From CAZKWG01 sp964615375 (GTDB taxonomy: Bacteria; Myxococcota_A; UBA796; CAZKWG01), in the NCBI GenBank assembly GCA_964615375.1, contig CAZTOW010000001.1, positions 440,859 through 504,858 of the forward strand: a stretch of 64,000 bases of DNA, in the 5' to 3' direction. A model generated the notes under the pieces. That model searched no databases, was not told the origin of the DNA, and saw nothing but the letters and a program-made list of their open reading frames with translations. Position numbers and translations under genes: made by a program. Shown piece by piece: positions 32,867 through 42,291 of this stretch (the stretch's first letter is position 1; every line of letters starts with the position of its first letter).

Positions 32867-33670
32867 TTGGCCTTCTACCCGTCCCAGCTCCCCGGGCCCC
32901 TGCGCCGCGGCTTCTGGGGGCTGGCCTATCAGCTCCTGGCCCGCCTCTGGCAGCGCGCCGACTGGCGCATGATGAACTACGGCTACGAGCCCGACCACGA
33001 CGAGCCCGAGGGGCGTCCCCACCTCGACGCCTCGGATGAGCCGGACCGCGTCTGCATGCAGCTCTACCACCGGGTCGCCCGCCAGCGGACGCTGGACGGC
33101 AAGCGCGTGCTGGAGATCGGCAGCGGGCGCGGCGGCGGCGCGTACTTCGTGCACCGCTACCACCGCCCGGCCAGCATGCTGGGCATGGATCGGTCCGAGG
33201 CGGCGGTCGCGCTCTCCCGCAAGCGCGTGGTTGCCGAGGGTCTGCGCTACGAGGTGGGGGACGCCGAGGCCATCCCGCTGCCCGACGCCTCTGTGGACGT
33301 CGTGCTGAACGTGGAGAGCTGCCACTGCTACGGCTCGGTCCCCACCTTCCTCTCCGAGGTGCGGCGCGTCCTGGCCCCCGGCGGTCACCTGCTCCTGGCC
33401 GACCTGCGCCTCTCCGAGCGACAGGCGGCCTTTGACGAGGAGCTGCGGCAGAGCGGGATGATCGTGGAGGAGCGCGTGGACATCACGGACGGCGTGGTGC
33501 GCGGGCTGCGGGTGGACACGCCGCGGCGCAAGCAGCTCATCCGCGAGGCCGCTCCCTGGGGGCTGGGCGGGGTGATGCGCGCCTTCGCCGCGACCGAGGG
33601 CAGCGCCACCTTCCAGGATCTGGCCAGCCGCAACTTCGTCTATTACTGTTACGCGCTCCGAAAGCCGTGA
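32867..33670 (+). CDS. SAM-dependent class I methyltransferase
   Basis: A 267-aa protein with motif I V-L-E-I-G-S-G-R-G-G-G (about residues 82-92), the acidic end of strand 2 (G-M-D-R-S-E) and motif II/III region G-D-A-E-A-I-P-L-P-D. It resembles methyltransferases of lipid/polyketide modification such as those acting on phthiotriols. Start TTG at 32867 with GAAGGAG six bases upstream. Together with the PlsC gene it probably makes or modifies a membrane lipid. Confidence 0.85.
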   Translation: MAFYPSQLPGPLRRGFWGLAYQLLARLWQRADWRMMNYGYEPDHDEPEGRPHLDASDEPDRVCMQLYHRVARQRTLDGKRVLEIGSGRGGGAYFVHRYHRPASMLGMDRSEAAVALSRKRVVAEGLRYEVGDAEAIPLPDASVDVVLNVESCHCYGSVPTFLSEVRRVLAPGGHLLLADLRLSERQAAFDEELRQSGMIVEERVDITDGVVRGLRVDTPRRKQLIREAAPWGLGGVMRAFAATEGSATFQDLASRNFVYYCYALRKP

Positions 33671-33677
33671 GGGGAAG

Positions 33678-34562
<885 letters not shown>

Positions 34563-34694
34563 GTGTGTGAAAACACCCAGCCCGACAGGGTGAGAGGGCA
34601 CAGCGCCGGGCCAGACAGGAGGCGCTTCGCCCGCTCCCGGTAGCTTCGCCTTGATGGCATGTTTCTTGCTGGGTCCCCTCGGCGGGGGGTCAGC
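34563..34694. other. Upstream region of the benzoyl-CoA operon
   Basis: This 132-base segment separates the lipoprotein gene from had and must hold the operon promoter. A short stem GGTGT/ACACC at 34562-34577 directly follows the previous stop but has no T-tract. No convincing -10/-35, -24/-12 or FNR-like site was found. Confidence 0.3.
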
Positions 34695-35792
34695 ATGGGG
34701 GGCGAGCTCTTCGGCTACGAGATGATCAGCGCCGGTCAGCCGGTGCGTCCTGCCCGTCGCGTCCTGGGCGCGCTGCCGCCGGGCGAGGTGAGGGTGCGGG
34801 TCGCCGGCTGCGGGCTCTGCCACACCGATCTGGGCTTCCTGTACGACGGGGTGCGCACGCGCCAGCCCCCGCCCATCATCCTGGGGCACGAGATCGCCGG
34901 GATCGTGGAGGCCGCGGGCGAGGGGGCCGAGGCGCTGCTGGGCCGGGCGGTGGTGGTGCCGGCCGTGATCCCCTGCGGCCAGTGTCGGGCCTGCAAGGCG
35001 GGTCGCTCGATGATCTGCCCCCACCAGGTCATGCCGGGCAACGACCGGGACGGCGGCTTCGCCAGCCACGTCGTCGTGCCCGCGCGCGGGCTCTGCGTGG
35101 TGCCGGGGGCGGGCGAGGACATGGACGCGCCCCTGGGCCAGGCCCCGGGCCTCACCCTGCGCCACCTGGCGGTGGTGGCGGACGCGGTCTCGACCCCCTA
35201 CCAGGCGGTGCTCCGGGCCGGGATCGGCCCCGGAGATCTGGCGATCGTCGTCGGTCTGGGCGGGGTGGGCAGCTATCTGGTGCAGGTGGCGCGGGCCGCG
35301 GGCGCGCACGTCGTCGGGCTGGACCTGAACCCGGCGCGCCTGGAGCGGGCCGCGGGCTGGGGGGCGGGCCTCGCGCTGGACCCGCGCACCCTGGGCGCGC
35401 GCGAGCTGAAGGCGGCGATCAAGGCCCACGCTCGCGAGGTGGGCGCCGCGGACTTCGGCTGGGCCATCTTCGAGTGCTCCGGCAGCGCGGCGGGCCAGCG
35501 GGCCGCCTTCGATCTCATGGTCCACGGCGGCACGCTGGGCGTGGTCGGCTACACCATGGACAAGATCGAGCTCCGGCTCTCCAACCTCATGGCGCTGGAC
35601 GCCCGCGCCATCGGCAACTGGGGCTGCGCGCCCGAGCACTACCCGGCCATCGTGGACCTCGCCCTGCGCGGCGTGATCGACGTGGTCTCCAACACCGAGC
35701 TGCGTCCGCTCCGCGCCCTGCCCTCGGCGCTGGAGGACGCGCACAGCCACGGGGCCGACCGCCGCCTCGTGCTCACGCCAGAGGTCTCCTGA
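34695..35792 (+). CDS. had: 6-hydroxycyclohex-1-ene-1-carbonyl-CoA dehydrogenase
   Basis: A 365-aa zinc alcohol dehydrogenase that oxidises the 6-hydroxy group formed after ring hydration, using NAD. It has a catalytic zinc motif C-G-L-C-H-T-D (Cys42), then L-G-H-E-I-A-G, structural zinc Cys in C-G-Q-C-R-A-C-K-A-G-R-S-M-I-C, and Rossmann G-L-G-G-V-G. Length matches Thauera Had (about 368). Identification rests on sequence plus position next to oah, dch and bcr genes. I use the ATG at 34695, where the family fold begins; an upstream ATG adds 12 residues. It overlaps oah by one base (TGATG). Confidence 0.85.
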   Translation: MGGELFGYEMISAGQPVRPARRVLGALPPGEVRVRVAGCGLCHTDLGFLYDGVRTRQPPPIILGHEIAGIVEAAGEGAEALLGRAVVVPAVIPCGQCRACKAGRSMICPHQVMPGNDRDGGFASHVVVPARGLCVVPGAGEDMDAPLGQAPGLTLRHLAVVADAVSTPYQAVLRAGIGPGDLAIVVGLGGVGSYLVQVARAAGAHVVGLDLNPARLERAAGWGAGLALDPRTLGARELKAAIKAHAREVGAADFGWAIFECSGSAAGQRAAFDLMVHGGTLGVVGYTMDKIELRLSNLMALDARAIGNWGCAPEHYPAIVDLALRGVIDVVSNTELRPLRALPSALEDAHSHGADRRLVLTPEVS

Positions 35793-36889
35793 TGGACTGG
35801 AAGAGCCACGATCTCGTCGCCACCGACTACAAGGAGATCCGGGTCGAGCGCCGGCCCGTCCTGCTGCCCGACGGGCGGCCGGCGGAGGGCCTGCACAACG
35901 TCTGGATCATGCTGGACAACCCGAGCCAGCTCAACTCCTACACCACCGGCGCGATCAAGGAGGTCATCCTGGCCTTCCGCGAGGCGTCCAACGACCGGCG
36001 GGCGGTGGCGGCGGTGTTCACCGGCACCGGCGACCGCGCCTTCTGCACGGGCGGGAACACGAAGGAGTACGCCGAGTACTACGCGGGGCGGCCCGAGGAG
36101 TACCGCCAGTACATGCGGCTCTTCAACGACATGGTCTCCGGCATCCTGGAGTGCGACAAGCCCGTGATCTGCCGGGTCAACGGGATGCGCATCGGCGGGG
36201 GCCAGGAGATCGGGATGGCCTGCGACTACTCCATCGCGCAGGACATGGCGCGCTTCGGGCAGGCGGGGCCGCGGCACGGCAGCGCCCCCGACGGCGGGGC
36301 CACCGACTTCCTGCCCCTCTTCGTGGGCGTGGAGAACGCGATGTTCTCCTGCACCGCCTGTGAGCCCTGGAGCGCGCACAAGGCCATGCGCCTCGGGCTG
36401 CTGACCGACCTCGTGCCGGCGCTGAAGGTGGACGGGCAGCACGTCCCCAACCCGCTGTGCTGGACGGACTGCGGGGTGGACGCCTGGGGCCGCCCGCGGC
36501 TGGGTGAGTGGAAGACCGGGGCGGACGCGGACGCGGGCAAGGCCCTGCTCAAGCGCGGGCAGCTGGACCTCTCGCTCCTGGACCAGGCGGTGGACGCGCT
36601 GGCCACGAAGCTGCTCATGACCTTCCCCGGCTGCCTCACCAAGACCATCGAGAGCATCCGCAAGCACAAGCTCGCCTGGTGGGACAAGAACCGCGAGCAG
36701 AACCGCGCCTGGCTCGCGCTCAACATGATGACCGAGGCCAACGCCGGCTTCCGGGCCTTCAACGCGGGCAAGGGCGCCGACCGCGAGGTGGACTTCCCTG
36801 CCCTCCGCCGCCGCCTGGCCGAGGGCGAGCGCTGGAGCGAGGACCTGATCCTCTCGGTGGGCCCGGCGGGCCTGCGGGAGCGCGCTTGA
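35792..36889 (+). CDS. oah: 6-oxocyclohex-1-ene-1-carbonyl-CoA hydrolase
   Basis: A 365-aa crotonase-fold enzyme that adds water and opens the ring, giving 3-hydroxypimelyl-CoA (family knowledge). Visible features are the oxyanion-hole segments F-T-G-T-G-D-R-A-F-C-T-G-G-N and R-V-N-G-M-R-I-G-G-G-Q-E-I-G-M, P-R-H-G-S-A-P-D-G-G-A-T-D-F-L-P, and a long C-terminal helical extension with W-W-D-K-N-R-E. The extended length separates it from ordinary enoyl-CoA hydratases and fits Oah/BzdY. It overlaps the following gene by four bases. Confidence 0.87.
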   Translation: MDWKSHDLVATDYKEIRVERRPVLLPDGRPAEGLHNVWIMLDNPSQLNSYTTGAIKEVILAFREASNDRRAVAAVFTGTGDRAFCTGGNTKEYAEYYAGRPEEYRQYMRLFNDMVSGILECDKPVICRVNGMRIGGGQEIGMACDYSIAQDMARFGQAGPRHGSAPDGGATDFLPLFVGVENAMFSCTACEPWSAHKAMRLGLLTDLVPALKVDGQHVPNPLCWTDCGVDAWGRPRLGEWKTGADADAGKALLKRGQLDLSLLDQAVDALATKLLMTFPGCLTKTIESIRKHKLAWWDKNREQNRAWLALNMMTEANAGFRAFNAGKGADREVDFPALRRRLAEGERWSEDLILSVGPAGLRERA

Positions 36890-37653
36890 GCTCGTCCATC
36901 CGAACGGAGAGCCTGCACGGCGGGGCGGTGGAGCGGATCTGGCTCGCCCGGCCCAAGGCCAACGTGCTGGACACGGCGATGGTGCTGGCCATCCGCGCGC
37001 ACCTGGGCGTGCTGCACGGGCGCAGCGGGCTCAAGCTGCTGATCTTCGAGGGGGAGGGCGCGCACTTCTCGTTCGGCGCCTCCGTCGAGGAGCACCTGCC
37101 CGAGCGCGTGGGCGCCATGCTGCCCACCTTCCACGAGCTCTTCCGCGATCTGGAGGGCCTGGGCGTCCCCACCGCCGCCGTCGTGCGCGGCCAGTGCCTG
37201 GGCGGCGGGGCCGAGCTGGCCATGTGGTGCGGGGAGCTGTGGTGCGACGCGAGCGCCCGCCTCGGCTTCCCCGAGGTGCGGCTGGGGGTCTTCCCGCCTG
37301 TCGCCGCGCTGGGGCTCCGCTTCCGCATGCGCGGGCCCGAGGCCACCCGCCTCGTGCTGACCGGCCGCGTCGTCGAGGGCGAGGAGGCCGCGCGCATCGG
37401 GCTGGCCGACGTCTGCCGCGCGGAGCCGGGCGAGGGGCTGATGCAGTGGTACCAGGAGCATCTGGCACCGCTGCCTACTCTGTCTGTGCGCATGGCCTGG
37501 CGGGCCGCGCGCATGCCCCACCTGCGGGCCGTGCGCGACGAGCTCCCGGCGCTGGAGCACCTCTACCTGGAGCAGCTCATGGCGCACCCCGACGCGACCG
37601 AGGGGATCCGCGCCTTCGTCGAGCGGCGCACGCCGCGCTGGAGCGAGCCATGA
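36886..37653 (+). CDS. dch: Cyclohexa-1,5-diene-1-carbonyl-CoA hydratase
   Basis: A 255-aa crotonase-family hydratase that adds water to the diene made by benzoyl-CoA reductase. It starts with TTG at 36886, overlapping the oah stop by four bases (TTGA); no other start fits the N-terminus I-R-T-E-S-L-H-G-G-A-V. Crotonase motifs are H-F-S-F-G-A-S-V-E-E-H and V-R-G-Q-C-L-G-G-G-A-E-L-A. The set had-oah-dch next to bcrCBAD matches the upper benzoyl-CoA pathway of Thauera/Magnetospirillum-type organisms. Confidence 0.85.
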   Translation: MSSSIRTESLHGGAVERIWLARPKANVLDTAMVLAIRAHLGVLHGRSGLKLLIFEGEGAHFSFGASVEEHLPERVGAMLPTFHELFRDLEGLGVPTAAVVRGQCLGGGAELAMWCGELWCDASARLGFPEVRLGVFPPVAALGLRFRMRGPEATRLVLTGRVVEGEEAARIGLADVCRAEPGEGLMQWYQEHLAPLPTLSVRMAWRAARMPHLRAVRDELPALEHLYLEQLMAHPDATEGIRAFVERRTPRWSEP

Positions 37654-38816
37654 ACCGTTCTCAGATCGTGGACTGGGCGCGGGAGGTCTACGAAGATCTC
37701 GACTTCCGCGCCGCGCGGGCCTGGCTGGCCGAGGAGCCCGGCCGGCACGCCGCGGGCTACCTGCCCGTCTACGCCCCGCGCGAGGTCATCCACGCGACGG
37801 GGATGCTGCCGGTGGGCGTGCACGGCGGCGGCGACCGCCTGGAGATCATCCGGGGCGACGCCTACTATCAGAGCTACATCTGCCACATCCCGCGGAGCGT
37901 GGTGGAGCTGGGCCTGACCGGGCGCCTGGACGCCTTCTCCGCCATGCTCTTCCCCAGCACCTGCGACGTCATCCGCAACCTCAGCGGCATGTGGCAGGTG
38001 CTCAAGCCCCAGGTCTACGTGCGCTACCTCGACCTGCCCCAGGGCGGTCAGCCCGAGCTGATGGCCCGGTTCTGGGCGGAGGAGCTGCGGGTCCTGCTGC
38101 GCGATCTCGGCGCCATCTCCGGGAAGGGTTGGACCGAAGACGGGTTGCGCCGGTCCATCGCTTTGTACGATGATGCGCGCGATCTCATCGGAAAACTCTA
38201 TCAGGCTCGCCGGGACACCCCCTGGAAGGTGAGCACCGAGGAGCTCTACCTGCTCCTGCGCGCCGGCGAGAGCGTGCCGGTCGAGGAGTTCCTGGAGAAG
38301 GGGCGGCGCTACCTGTCGCTCGCGCTCGCCGAGAACACCCGCCCCCGCGACAACAGCCGGGTGATCCTGGTCGGCGCCTTCTGCGAGCAGCCCCCGCTGG
38401 GGCTCATCAAGACCATCGAGCGCGCCGGCTGCTACATCGTGGACGACGACCTGCTGCTGGGCAACCGCCTGATGTCAGCGCCGGTGCCAGGTACAGGTGA
38501 CCCCGTGGACGCGCTGGCCAGCACCTTCGTGGGCTCGGCGCGCCGCTGCTCCATCCTCTACGAGCCGGACCCGGAGGGGAAGAAGAAGCTGATGGCACAG
38601 CGCGCCCGCGCCGCCCGCGCCGACGGCGTCATCTTCGCCGCCCCCTCGTTTTGCGACCCGGCCCTGCTGGACCGCCCCATGCTGAAGAGCGGGGCCGAGG
38701 CGGCGGGGATCCCCTGCATCGCCTTCAAGTACGCGGAGAACACGGGGCAGTTCCAGCAGTTCCGCGAGCAGGCGGGGACGTTCTCGGACGCGATCAAGCT
38801 GTGGGGAGGTGCTTAG
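37650..38816 (+). CDS. bcrC: Benzoyl-CoA reductase subunit C
   Basis: A 388-aa subunit of ATP-dependent benzoyl-CoA reductase, homologous to the HgdB-type half of 2-hydroxyacyl-CoA dehydratases. With BcrB it binds benzoyl-CoA and a 4Fe-4S cluster at the reductive site. It begins M-N-R-S-Q-I-V-D-W-A-R-E. Cys-containing loops Y-I-C-H-I-P-R-S, F-P-S-T-C-D-V-I-R-N and A-P-S-F-C-D-P-A are at expected places. ATGA overlap with dch and a one-base overlap with bcrB. GGTGCCAGGTAC near 38484 is inside the reading frame and I treat it as chance. Confidence 0.9.
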   Translation: MNRSQIVDWAREVYEDLDFRAARAWLAEEPGRHAAGYLPVYAPREVIHATGMLPVGVHGGGDRLEIIRGDAYYQSYICHIPRSVVELGLTGRLDAFSAMLFPSTCDVIRNLSGMWQVLKPQVYVRYLDLPQGGQPELMARFWAEELRVLLRDLGAISGKGWTEDGLRRSIALYDDARDLIGKLYQARRDTPWKVSTEELYLLLRAGESVPVEEFLEKGRRYLSLALAENTRPRDNSRVILVGAFCEQPPLGLIKTIERAGCYIVDDDLLLGNRLMSAPVPGTGDPVDALASTFVGSARRCSILYEPDPEGKKKLMAQRARAARADGVIFAAPSFCDPALLDRPMLKSGAEAAGIPCIAFKYAENTGQFQQFREQAGTFSDAIKLWGGA

Positions 38817-40123
38817 TGGCGACGCCCGCGATGGAGCTTCAGAAGGACCGATCCATGGTCCTGCAGAAGGAGATGATCGGGGAGCACTTCGAGCGCCTGG
38901 AGCGGGCGCCGGAGACGGGCGAGAAGGTGGTCTACACCTTCGTCCCCGGCAACCTCACCGAGCTGGTGCGCAGCTTCGGCGCCCTGCCCCTGCTGCCCGA
39001 GATCAACGCGCTTCAGTCCGGCATGCGCGGCAAGTCCCGCGACTACATCGCCGAGGCCGAGCGCGCCGGGCACAGCGAGGACGTCTGCACCTACGTCAAG
39101 TGCGACATCGGCATGCTGCGCGCGGGCAACATCGGCCCCACGGGCACCAGGCTGCCGAAGCCGGACCTGCTGCTGCTCAGCTACACCGGCTGCTACACCT
39201 TCATGAAGTGGTTCGAGCTCCTCCGCGAGGAGTACGACTGCCCCTGCGTCTTCCTGCACGTCCCCTACCAGGGGGACGGCGAGCTCTCGCCAGAGCACCG
39301 CGCCTACATCATGAAGCAGATTCATGAGGTCGTGATCCCCGCGCTGGAGCAGGTGACCGGCCGCTCCTACGACGAGGATCGGCTGAAGGAGTACCTGGGT
39401 TACTCCGCGGCGGCCGAGGACGATCTGGTGGCCGTGCTCCAGAGCGCGAAGCGCCGGCCCTCGCCGATCGACGCCTACTTCGGCGCCGTCTACTACGTAG
39501 GCCCCATCTTCTCCGCCTTCCGCGGCACGCCTGAGGGCGCCGCCTACTACCGCGCGCTCCGCGAGGAGGTGGAGGCCCGCCTGTTGACCGGCGAGGGCCC
39601 GGACACCCCCAGCGGCCGGCTGGACAGACAGAAGTACCGCCTCGTCGTCGAGGGCCCGCCCAACTGGACCAGCTTCCGCGAGTTCTGGAAGATGTTCTCG
39701 GACGAGGGCGCCGTGAGCGTGGCCAGCACCTACACCAAGGTGGGCGGCACCTACGACTTCGGCTTTCGACACGACCCCAACGACCCGCTGGGCAGCATGG
39801 CCGACTACTGCGGCGGCTGCTACACCAACCTGAACCTGCCCTCGCGTATCGACATGCTGACTCAGTACGTGCAGGAGTACGAGGCCGACGGCTTCCTCAT
39901 CAACTCGGTGAAGAGCTGCAACTCGTTCTCCGCGGGCCAGCTCCTCATCCTGCGCGAGGTGGAGAAGCGCACCGGGCTGCCCGGCGGCTTCATCGAGAGC
40001 GATCTGGTGGACCCACGCTACTTCTCAGCGGCCAACATCAAGAACCGCCTGGAGAGCTACTTCCAGATGATCGCCGAGCGCCGCGTGGGCGCCGCCGCGC
40101 ATGCCCTCGGAGGTGCGCTGTGA
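38816..40123 (+). CDS. bcrB: Benzoyl-CoA reductase subunit B
   Basis: A 435-aa subunit pairing with BcrC, HgdB/2-hydroxyglutaryl-CoA dehydratase D-component family. Conserved Cys segments are Y-T-G-C-Y-T-F-M-K-W, Y-C-G-G-C-Y-T-N-L-N and V-K-S-C-N-S-F-S. The N-terminus S-M-V-L-Q-K-E-M-I agrees with BcrB of denitrifiers as I recall it. GTG start at 38816 shares one base with the bcrC stop; an ATG five codons on is possible. It overlaps bcrA by four bases. Confidence 0.9.
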   Translation: MATPAMELQKDRSMVLQKEMIGEHFERLERAPETGEKVVYTFVPGNLTELVRSFGALPLLPEINALQSGMRGKSRDYIAEAERAGHSEDVCTYVKCDIGMLRAGNIGPTGTRLPKPDLLLLSYTGCYTFMKWFELLREEYDCPCVFLHVPYQGDGELSPEHRAYIMKQIHEVVIPALEQVTGRSYDEDRLKEYLGYSAAAEDDLVAVLQSAKRRPSPIDAYFGAVYYVGPIFSAFRGTPEGAAYYRALREEVEARLLTGEGPDTPSGRLDRQKYRLVVEGPPNWTSFREFWKMFSDEGAVSVASTYTKVGGTYDFGFRHDPNDPLGSMADYCGGCYTNLNLPSRIDMLTQYVQEYEADGFLINSVKSCNSFSAGQLLILREVEKRTGLPGGFIESDLVDPRYFSAANIKNRLESYFQMIAERRVGAAAHALGGAL

Positions 40124-41421
40124 GCAACGCTGTGAACTGCGTCATCGGCATCGACCTGGGCTCGACCACCACCAAGGCCATCCTGATGGACGAGCAGGGC
40201 GGCGTGCTGGGCCGCGGCATCACCAACAGCCGCGCCAACTACGATCTCGCCGCCAGCGTCGCCCGCACGGAGGCCTTCGTCACCGCGCGCTTCGGCGTGC
40301 TCCAGCGCGAGGTGGAGCGCCGGGCGGGGACGGAGACCCTGGCCCGCCTGCTGCGCGCCTTCCGGCTGGAGCAGCGCATCGTGCAGTATCACCGGCTCAC
40401 CGAGCTGATGCTGCGCGAGGTGGACCTGGGCGTGGCGCCGGGCCTCAAGGGCGCGGCCCGCGAGGCGGTGGAGCTCATCTCGGCGGAGATGCTGGCGGAG
40501 GAGGAGCGCAATTTCCGCTCGCCCACGGGGACGGAGGGCTCGGACTTCTTCCGGGACGCCGCCGGCTCGGCCTACGCCCGCCTCAGCGAGGCCGCCACCA
40601 AGGACGAGAGCAGCCCCATCAGCTTCGACCTGCTGCTGGGCCTGTACGACAAGTGCATCGTCAAGGTGGAGAACGAGCCCTTGGAGCTGGGCTTCCACCA
40701 GCACATCGGCAACGCGCTCGCCCGCATCGGCGACCCGCCGGAGGTCCGGGAGGGCCTCGACGCCGCCACGCAGGTGGAGCTCAAGGAGCTGACCTGCGTG
40801 GGCACCGGCTACGGCCGCGCCCGCCTGCCCTTCCCCAAGGAGCAGATCCGCTCGGAGATCCTCTGCCACGGGCTCGGCGCGCACCTGATGTTCCCGATGA
40901 CCCGCACCGTGCTGGACATCGGCGGCCAGGACACCAAGGCCATCCAGGTGGACGAGCACGGCATCGTCACCAGCTTCCAGATGAACGACCGCTGCGCGGC
41001 CGGCTGCGGGCGCTACCTGGGCTACATCGCCGACGAGATGAACCTGGGTCTTCACGAACTAGGTCCATTAGCACAGTCGAGCAGCCGCAGCGTGCGCATC
41101 AACAGCACCTGCACCGTCTTCGCCGGGGCCGAGCTGCGCGAGCGGCTGAGCCTGGGCGAGAAGCGCGAGGACATCCTGGCCGGGCTCCACCGCGCCGTCA
41201 TCCTGCGGGCCATGAGCCTGCTGGCGCGATCCGGCGGGGTCTACGACGAGATGACGTTCACCGGCGGGGTGGCGAAGAACGAGGCCGCCGTGAGCGCGCT
41301 GCGCCAGCTCGTGGACGAGAATTACGGTCAGCGCACGCTGAACATCTCCCCTTCCAGCATCTACACCGGGGCCCTGGGCGCGGCCATGTTCGCGCTGCGC
41401 GGGCTCTCTGCCCAGGCCTGA
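40120..41421 (+). CDS. bcrA: Benzoyl-CoA reductase subunit A (ATPase, electron activator)
   Basis: A 433-aa ATPase of the BcrAD/BadFG family with the actin/Hsp70-like ATP fold: G-I-D-L-G-S-T-T-T-K (residues 10-19), D-I-G-G-Q-D-T-K and F-T-G-G-V-A-K-N. With BcrD it carries the bridging 4Fe-4S cluster. Candidate ligands are Cys292 in R-C-A-A-G-C and Cys331 in N-S-T-C-T-V-F. ATP hydrolysis drives one-electron transfers into the aromatic ring. It starts with GTG, overlapping bcrB by four bases. Confidence 0.92.
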   Translation: MSNAVNCVIGIDLGSTTTKAILMDEQGGVLGRGITNSRANYDLAASVARTEAFVTARFGVLQREVERRAGTETLARLLRAFRLEQRIVQYHRLTELMLREVDLGVAPGLKGAAREAVELISAEMLAEEERNFRSPTGTEGSDFFRDAAGSAYARLSEAATKDESSPISFDLLLGLYDKCIVKVENEPLELGFHQHIGNALARIGDPPEVREGLDAATQVELKELTCVGTGYGRARLPFPKEQIRSEILCHGLGAHLMFPMTRTVLDIGGQDTKAIQVDEHGIVTSFQMNDRCAAGCGRYLGYIADEMNLGLHELGPLAQSSSRSVRINSTCTVFAGAELRERLSLGEKREDILAGLHRAVILRAMSLLARSGGVYDEMTFTGGVAKNEAAVSALRQLVDENYGQRTLNISPSSIYTGALGAAMFALRGLSAQA

Positions 41422-41430
41422 GGAGTCGCC

Positions 41431-42279
41431 ATGCCCATCACCGCGGGGATTGACGTCGGCAGCGGGGCGGTCAAGGCCGTCGTCATGCGCGTGGACGACG
41501 GGGGCCAGGAGCTCATCGGGCGCGCCGTGGGCCGCATCCGGCGGCGCGAGGTCGCCACCGTCGTCGACGAGGCCTTCCACAAGGCCGTGGACCAGGCCGG
41601 CGTGAGCGCGCTCGACTACGTCGCCACCACCGGCGAGGGCGAGGACATCCCCTTCGCCACCGGCCACTTCTACGGCATGACCACGCACGCGCGGGGCGCG
41701 CTCTTCCTCGAGCCGCGTGCGCGGGCGGTGCTGGACGTGGGCGCGCTGCACGCGCGGGCGGTGCTGATGGACGAGCGGGGCAAGGTGCTGGGCTACAAGA
41801 TGACCAGCCAGTGCGCCAGCGGATCCGGCCAGTTCCTGGAGAACATCGCCCGCTATCTGGGCGTCTCGCTGGCCGAGGTCGGCGGGCTCAGCCTGTCGGC
41901 GGCGAAGCCGGAGAAGGTGAGCTCGATCTGCGCGGTGCTGGCGGAGACCGACGTGATCAACATGGTGTCGAGAGGGATCTCCACCCCCGACATCCTGCGC
42001 GGCATCCACGAGAGCATGGCGGGACGCTTCGCCCGGCTGCTGAAGGGGCTGAACGCCGAGGGCGTGGTCTTCGTCTCGGGCGGGCTCGCCGGGGACACGG
42101 GGCTGATCGGCGCCACCGCCGACGCGCTCAAGAAGGAGGGCAAGGGCGGCCCCATCGAGCTGGTCAGCAGCCCGGACAGCATCCACGCCGGGGCGATCGG
42201 CGCCGCGATCTGGGGCGCGTACCGGTGGGAGCGGCTGGGTCTGGAGGGCGCGGCGTGGGAGGTGGGAGCCGCGGTCTGA
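41431..42279 (+). CDS. bcrD: Benzoyl-CoA reductase subunit D (ATPase, electron activator)
   Basis: A 282-aa ATPase of the same family as BcrA but of the shorter HgdC-like length. It has G-I-D-V-G-S-G-A-V-K at the N-terminus, cluster ligands Cys128 in Q-C-A-S-G-S-G-Q-F and Cys167 in S-S-I-C-A-V-L-A-E-T-D-V-I, and V-S-G-G-L-A at the end of the fold. Together with BcrA, B and C it completes the four-subunit class I enzyme. The gene follows bcrA by nine bases. No ferredoxin gene follows; a lipoprotein gene comes next. Confidence 0.92.
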   Translation: MPITAGIDVGSGAVKAVVMRVDDGGQELIGRAVGRIRRREVATVVDEAFHKAVDQAGVSALDYVATTGEGEDIPFATGHFYGMTTHARGALFLEPRARAVLDVGALHARAVLMDERGKVLGYKMTSQCASGSGQFLENIARYLGVSLAEVGGLSLSAAKPEKVSSICAVLAETDVINMVSRGISTPDILRGIHESMAGRFARLLKGLNAEGVVFVSGGLAGDTGLIGATADALKKEGKGGPIELVSSPDSIHAGAIGAAIWGAYRWERLGLEGAAWEVGAAV

Positions 42280-42291
42280 GGAGGTGGTGTG

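Noticed and set aside
38484..38500. Element terminus inside bcrC
   Set aside because: GGTGCCAGGTAC matches part of the terminus, but it is only 12 bases and the reading frame is intact, so I take it as chance.
34695..42279. 2-hydroxyacyl-CoA dehydratase operon
   Set aside because: bcrA/D and B/C resemble that family, but had, oah and dch beside them and the four-subunit order identify benzoyl-CoA reductase.
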